From NCBI GenBank assembly GCA_004796375.1, contig QZLA01000234.1:1-64000 (forward strand): a stretch of 64,000 nt of DNA, read 5' to 3'. Positions 60,106-64,000 of this stretch are shown one piece after another. The position numbers and the translations under genes were made by a program. The stretch comes from Desulfobacteraceae bacterium. GTDB lineage: Bacteria > Desulfobacterota > Desulfobacteria > Desulfobacterales > Desulfobacteraceae. The stretch's first letter is position 1. Every line of letters begins with the position of its first letter. The notes below the pieces were generated by a model, which had not been told where the DNA came from, searched no databases, and saw only the letters and a program-made list of their open reading frames with translations.

Positions 60106-61920
60106 TTACCCGGCTGAGGATGCGGATGGACGCGAATAGGGCAGGTGAATGATGAAGCTGCTTCCCCGGCCTGGCTCGGAAACAGCCTTGAGGGTCCCGC
60201 CGTGGTTTTTGGTAATGATAAAGTAAGCGATCGAAAGCCCTAAACCGGTACCGGTCTGGGCAGGTTTTGTTGTAAAGAACGGCTCAAATATTTTATCCAG
60301 TGTGCCCGCGTCCATACCGGTGCCGTTGTCCGTGATCTCAATTCTCAGCATGTTTTTGGCTGTATCATGAGTAAGCCGGATGATGAACGTGGATTGAAAT
60401 GTTTCATCGGCTTTCTCTTTTTCAAACATGGCATGGGCACCATTATTTAAGATGTTGAACAGCACCTGTTGAATCGCACCGCTCTCACACGCGATCATGG
60501 GCAGATCGGGCTCATATTCCTTCTTGATGGCAATGGATTTAAAATCATACTGCTTTTTCAAGTCATAGTCCGAAGATGCCAGTTCAAGGGTATTATCCAT
60601 CAGCAGTGCCGGGTTGTAGGTGGAAAACGAAGTCTCATTTTTACGGGCAAAGTTCAGCATATTTTCCACGATCCTGGCCATTCGTGTGCCGGCGTCATTA
60701 ATGGCATCAAGCATGTGGGGGATCCCCCTGGATTTCATATAGCGATGGATGGCCTCCATGGAGGTCCCAGCGGCCTCAGCCTTTTCAATGTTTGCGGGCA
60801 TGGTTTTATCCGTGAGCCGGTTGGTCAGTACACTGGCATTCTGCATCACGCCGGCCAGCGGGTTGTTGATCTCATGGGCCATCCCCGCAGCCAGGCCGCC
60901 GACAGTCATCATTTTTTCGGATTGAATCAAGACCGCTTCTGTCTTTTTCCGGTCAGAGATATCCCGAACGGTTGCCTGGACCATTTTTTGATCTGCGATC
61001 ATTGCGGCGGTCAGAAGGACATTGGCATCAAACGTCTCTCCGTCAACTCGCTGGTGCGTCCATTCAAAAAAATGTGACCCTGTTTTCAGTGCTTTTTTGA
61101 TCATCCGGCCGGCCAGTTCCTTGGAGGATGAGCCATCTGGTTGTGTTTTCGGGGACAGCAGTGCCGGGCCGAGTGTTAAAAACTCGGCTTTGGATTTGAC
61201 GTTGAACAGTTTTAGCGCGGCCCGGTTGCAGTCGGTATATTTCTGGTCCTTACTGATCAGCATGATGGCATCCATGGATGATTCAAAGAGATGCAGATAC
61301 TTTTTCCGGCTGATTTTTACCTTTTGAGATTCTGTTTTAACAATGGAGAGGAGCATATCACTGTCCCTTTTAACGAGCAGGGCAATGACCAGAAAGGTCG
61401 AAAAAATCAACAGGTTTTCCAACTGGAGTTCAGACCGGATCTGCAGGTGTTTATTGATGTTGACTACAGGGGCAATAACCTGTGATAAAAGTATAACACC
61501 GCCCAGAAGACATATCTGGGAGATGTGGGTTGACACCAGAAGGCCGTCAAGAAGAAAGATGAAAGAGATGCAGATAAATGTCAGTGTATCTGTATATGAA
61601 TCGCTGATGAACATGTGCAGAAACACCATCAGATAGGATGCAAAAAACAGGTGCACAGTGGCTGCCATGTTCAGGCGTCCGGTCCGCAGCAGGAAGGTGG
61701 ATGCCTGGAAGCCGCCAATGGCGCAGCCGACCACAATTAAAAGCAGCCAGATTTCATCCAGAGAAAAGGGTACAAACAAAAGGCAGATCAATGACATGAT
61801 CAGGTTTGAAAAGAAGATCCGCCTGGCCTTTACTGCCTGCTCTAAACCTGAATTCTCATATGGGAGAAAAAATTTTGATAACATATCCGGCTTCTGTGCC
61901 TGCGTGAAGGAGCGAATCAT
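60106..61920 (-). CDS. membrane histidine kinase with PAS domain
   Basis: A 604-residue sensor kinase. About six N-terminal hydrophobic helices (about 35-190) form a membrane domain, followed by a PAS/PAC module (about 208-330; LFESSMDAIMLISKD ... VRDISDRKKTE). The HisKA helix has GMAHEINNPLAGVMQN (about 347-362). The HATPase has N box NILNNGAHAM, G1 DNGTGMD and G2 TGTGLGLSIA. There is no receiver domain and no response regulator beside it. The start is ATG 61920, though ATG 61884 is possible. Confidence 0.87.
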   Translation of the reverse strand: MIRSFTQAQKPDMLSKFFLPYENSGLEQAVKARRIFFSNLIMSLICLLFVPFSLDEIWLLLIVVGCAIGGFQASTFLLRTGRLNMAATVHLFFASYLMVFLHMFISDSYTDTLTFICISFIFLLDGLLVSTHISQICLLGGVILLSQVIAPVVNINKHLQIRSELQLENLLIFSTFLVIALLVKRDSDMLLSIVKTESQKVKISRKKYLHLFESSMDAIMLISKDQKYTDCNRAALKLFNVKSKAEFLTLGPALLSPKTQPDGSSSKELAGRMIKKALKTGSHFFEWTHQRVDGETFDANVLLTAAMIADQKMVQATVRDISDRKKTEAVLIQSEKMMTVGGLAAGMAHEINNPLAGVMQNASVLTNRLTDKTMPANIEKAEAAGTSMEAIHRYMKSRGIPHMLDAINDAGTRMARIVENMLNFARKNETSFSTYNPALLMDNTLELASSDYDLKKQYDFKSIAIKKEYEPDLPMIACESGAIQQVLFNILNNGAHAMFEKEKADETFQSTFIIRLTHDTAKNMLRIEITDNGTGMDAGTLDKIFEPFFTTKPAQTGTGLGLSIAYFIITKNHGGTLKAVSEPGRGSSFIIHLPYSRPSASSAG

Positions 61921-62018
61921 TAACCCGCGATTGATCCGGGTTGCGACAATATCATTTTTTGGAAAATGTTGTATCTGTTTGTTATTGCACCAAGAATATC
62001 AATAGGAAACAGAGAAGA

Positions 62019-63119
62019 TCAAGTGATTTTTTCTGAGAGGGGCAGTCGTTTCCCCGACGCCGGATCAAACAGGTGAAAGCGGTCCGGGGAAAAGCCGGCA
62101 TAGACTTCATCATGGATCTGTAACGGCAGATTTAAGTGGGTTTTGATCGTGAGCCGCCGGTCATGGGATAGATCTATATAGTACAGCGTATCGGAGCCCA
62201 GGCGTTCGATCAACTGGATTCTGCCCTTGATGCCGGCCTGGCCTGAATCGAGGGCACCATGGAGGGTGATGTGCTCGGGCCGTATGCCGCAGATGAGATT
62301 TTCCGTATTCGATAATTCGATGTCAGGGGCTGGAAATGAAATCCCCTGGTCTTTAATGTCGAATACCAGGGTCTGATCCACAATTCTTGCCTTGATGAAA
62401 TTCATTTCAGGAGATCCGATAAACTGGGCGGTAAATATGGTTTCAGGCCGCTCATAGAGCACGTCAGGCGTTCCGACCTGCTCGATCTGTCCCTCATTGA
62501 GAACCATGATCCGGTCTGCCAGGGTCATGGCCTCCACCTGGTCATGGGTCACATAGACCATGGTGGTTTTAAGACGGGTATGAAGCCCTTTGAGCTCGAC
62601 CCGCATACTTTGCCTGAGCTTGGCATCCAGATTGGACAGCGGTTCGTCAAACAGGAACACGGATGGTTTTCTGATAATCGCGCGCCCCATGGCGACGCGT
62701 TGGCGCTGACCGCCGGACAGTTCCTTTGGTTTTCGATCCAGAAGATGGCCGATCTGGAGCAGATCCGCGCACTCACGGACCCGTGTCTGAATTTCCGGTT
62801 TGGTCATTTTTCGCAGTTTCAAGCCATAGGCCATGTTGTTGAACACGGTCATGTGGGGATAGAGCGCATAATTCTGGAATACCATGGCAATATCGCGGTC
62901 CTTGGGTTCGATCCGGTTCACACATTGTCCGTTGATCCGGATATTTCCGCGGGTCACGGTTTCAAGGCCGGCGATCATTCTCAGCAGGGTTGATTTTCCG
63001 CATCCCGAAGGGCCGACAATGACCATGAACTCCCCCGGTTTGATATGACAGGAAATTCTGTGGATCGCCTCATGGTCACCATAGGTTTTCACAAGATCTT
63101 CAAGAAGGATGTCTGCCAT
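62019..63119 (-). CDS. UgpC/MalK-type ABC transporter ATPase
   Basis: A 366-residue sugar/glycerol-phosphate-type ATPase: Walker A GPSGCGKST (about 36-44), signature LSGGQRQRVAMGRA (about 134-147), Walker B VFLFDEPLSNLD, H-loop VYVTHDQ and a C-terminal TOBE regulatory domain (about 235-360). With the permease genes upstream it would import glycerol-3-phosphate or an oligosaccharide. It starts 3 bp after the UgpE-like gene. The exact substrate cannot be told from the ATPase. Confidence 0.88.
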   Translation of the reverse strand: MADILLEDLVKTYGDHEAIHRISCHIKPGEFMVIVGPSGCGKSTLLRMIAGLETVTRGNIRINGQCVNRIEPKDRDIAMVFQNYALYPHMTVFNNMAYGLKLRKMTKPEIQTRVRECADLLQIGHLLDRKPKELSGGQRQRVAMGRAIIRKPSVFLFDEPLSNLDAKLRQSMRVELKGLHTRLKTTMVYVTHDQVEAMTLADRIMVLNEGQIEQVGTPDVLYERPETIFTAQFIGSPEMNFIKARIVDQTLVFDIKDQGISFPAPDIELSNTENLICGIRPEHITLHGALDSGQAGIKGRIQLIERLGSDTLYYIDLSHDRRLTIKTHLNLPLQIHDEVYAGFSPDRFHLFDPASGKRLPLSEKIT

Positions 63120-63122
63120 GTT

Positions 63123-63971
63123 TTATTTCTCCGTTTCAGTCAGGCCTTTTACAAAAAGGCGCTGCATGGTCAGTACCACCATGATTGGGGGAATTTGGGC
63201 CAGAAGAGCCGTCATCATGATCAGGTGCCATTCCGGTGCTTCTTCAACCGCTTCAAGCATCTGCTTGATTCCCATGACAATGGTGTACATATCCCGGTCT
63301 GTGGTTATCAAAAGCGGCCACAAATACTGATTCCATCCATAGATAAACAGAATGACAAACAATGCCGCGATATTGGTTCTTGACATGGGCAGGAGAATAT
63401 CCCAGAAAAACCGGATCGGTCCGGCACCATCCATGCGGGCGGCCTCCAGCATTTCATCCGGGATGGTTAGAAAAACCTGCCTGAACATGAATGTGGCCGT
63501 GGCTGAGGCGATCAGGGGTATGCTCAGGCCATAATAGGAGTTCAGCATCCCCAGGTTGGCCACCACCTCATACGTGGGCAATATCCTGACCTCCACCGGC
63601 AGCATCAGGGTGATAAAGATCATCCAGAAAAAACACATCCTGAACCTGAAATCAAAGTAAACAATAGCAAATGCAGACAATATGGAGATGCAAATCTTCC
63701 CAACAGCGATGCTCATTGCCATGACCAGGCTGTTGACCAGCATCAGCCACACCGGTTGTTCTTTTGCATTTCCCACACCGTCAAACAGGACCGTATGAAT
63801 ATTCTCAAATAAGCGGTCGCCGGGAAGCAGCGGCAGAGGAGCCTGGGTCATTCGGACGGCATCGTGGGTGGCTGCAACAAAGGTGATCCATAAAGGAAAG
63901 CAGATCACGATAATACCGAGGATAATCACGGCGTGATTAAAAAAGAAAGCCGCATTCTTTTGTTCGACCAT
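63123..63971 (-). CDS. UgpE/MalG-type ABC transporter permease
   Basis: A 282-residue inner-membrane permease with six helices. The EAA loop is [20 protein letters not shown] (split; about 185-204), typical of CUT1 MalG/UgpE subunits. [17 protein letters not shown] precedes it. C-terminal [16 protein letters not shown] and [18 protein letters not shown] favour the UgpE branch (glycerol-3-phosphate). It lies between the UgpA-like partial gene and the ATPase gene. Confidence 0.87.
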   Translation of the reverse strand: MVEQKNAAFFFNHAVIILGIIVICFPLWITFVAATHDAVRMTQAPLPLLPGDRLFENIHTVLFDGVGNAKEQPVWLMLVNSLVMAMSIAVGKICISILSAFAIVYFDFRFRMCFFWMIFITLMLPVEVRILPTYEVVANLGMLNSYYGLSIPLIASATATFMFRQVFLTIPDEMLEAARMDGAGPIRFFWDILLPMSRTNIAALFVILFIYGWNQYLWPLLITTDRDMYTIVMGIKQMLEAVEEAPEWHLIMMTALLAQIPPIMVVLTMQRLFVKGLTETEK

Positions 63972-63973
63972 GG

Positions 63974-64000
63974 CTAATATTCCACCCGGCGTTCAATATA
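63974..64000 (-). CDS. UgpA-type permease, C-terminal end only (partial)
   Basis: The last eight codons before the stop read YIERRVEY, resembling the end of UgpA-type permeases. The gene runs off the right edge and ends 2 bp before the UgpE-like start, as expected for ugpA-ugpE. Confidence 0.55.
   Translation of the reverse strand, partial: YIERRVEY

Noticed and set aside
1-64000. CRISPR arrays, tRNA or rRNA genes, insertion sequences, prophage
   Set aside because: I looked through the gaps and found no regular spacer arrays, cloverleaf patterns, rRNA-like blocks, transposase genes or terminal inverted repeats with target duplications.

Overview
The window looks like about 64 kb of chromosome from an anaerobic deltaproteobacterium (Desulfobacterota, probably a Desulfobacterales sulfate reducer). 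This is inferred from gene content, not from a marker gene. The clues are a futalosine-pathway menaquinone gene (mqnD), an indolepyruvate:ferredoxin oxidoreductase fusion paired with an ADP-forming acyl-CoA synthetase, DUF134/DUF5320 genes, and a molybdenum hydroxylase with a molybdenum-storage-type protein. I saw no rRNA, tRNA, CRISPR array, insertion sequence, phage gene or attachment site. Coding density is high, and only three gaps between genes exceed 300 bp.

Layout. (1) 1-6.4 kb: a flavodoxin; a DUF134 regulator and DUF5320 pair whose promoter is bracketed by two matching palindromes; a BASS-type transporter with a Cys-rich small protein, divergent from a sigma-54 activator with a Cys-rich PAS domain; and an EAL-CBS-GGDEF protein. 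(2) 6.5-16.5 kb: a C-P lyase operon, phnGHIJKLMCDE, with a TIM-barrel gene at the end and no phnF, phnN, phnO or phnP. (3) 16.6-22.7 kb: ADP-forming acyl-CoA synthetase plus fused IorA-IorB, divergent from a FadR-type GntR regulator. (4) 22.7-37.3 kb: a lipid and envelope region. A four-gene operon holds an unknown 807-residue protein, phosphatidylserine decarboxylase, an Lgt-like membrane protein and a hybrid histidine kinase. Around it lie a phosphonate-type hexapeptide acetyltransferase, a GNAT-like protein, PlsC, a radical SAM protein, a DksA-like protein, two glycosyltransferases (one fused to a PHP domain) and a 47-residue membrane microprotein. (5) 37.4-49.7 kb: a molybdenum region with a TiaS-like protein, TrmO, a Mo-storage-like protein, a PadR regulator and a three-subunit Mo hydroxylase with its own MoeB/ThiF, MoaD/ThiS, MoCF-domain, XdhC and NTP-transferase-HD proteins. 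(6) 49.8-53.3 kb: two paralogous secreted C39-like proteins, a 66-residue duplicated Cys peptide and an aldo/keto reductase. (7) 53.4-64 kb: housekeeping genes coaX, a ybbR/cdaR-like gene, folP, ftsH, tilS and mqnD, then a histidine kinase and ugp-type ABC transporter genes.

The best candidate for something undescribed is at 49.8-52.6 kb. A tiny gene encodes two copies of an ACSAxAEAGEPCPIG unit. It sits behind a textbook TTGACA-16-TATAAT promoter and a consensus Shine-Dalgarno, and is followed by two exported C39-family proteins. One of these keeps the candidate catalytic Cys and the other has Ser there. A second candidate is the regulatory circuit at 1.5-4.4 kb, where promoter and operator architecture can be read directly from the sequence. 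Third is the lipid cassette with its large unrecognised protein.
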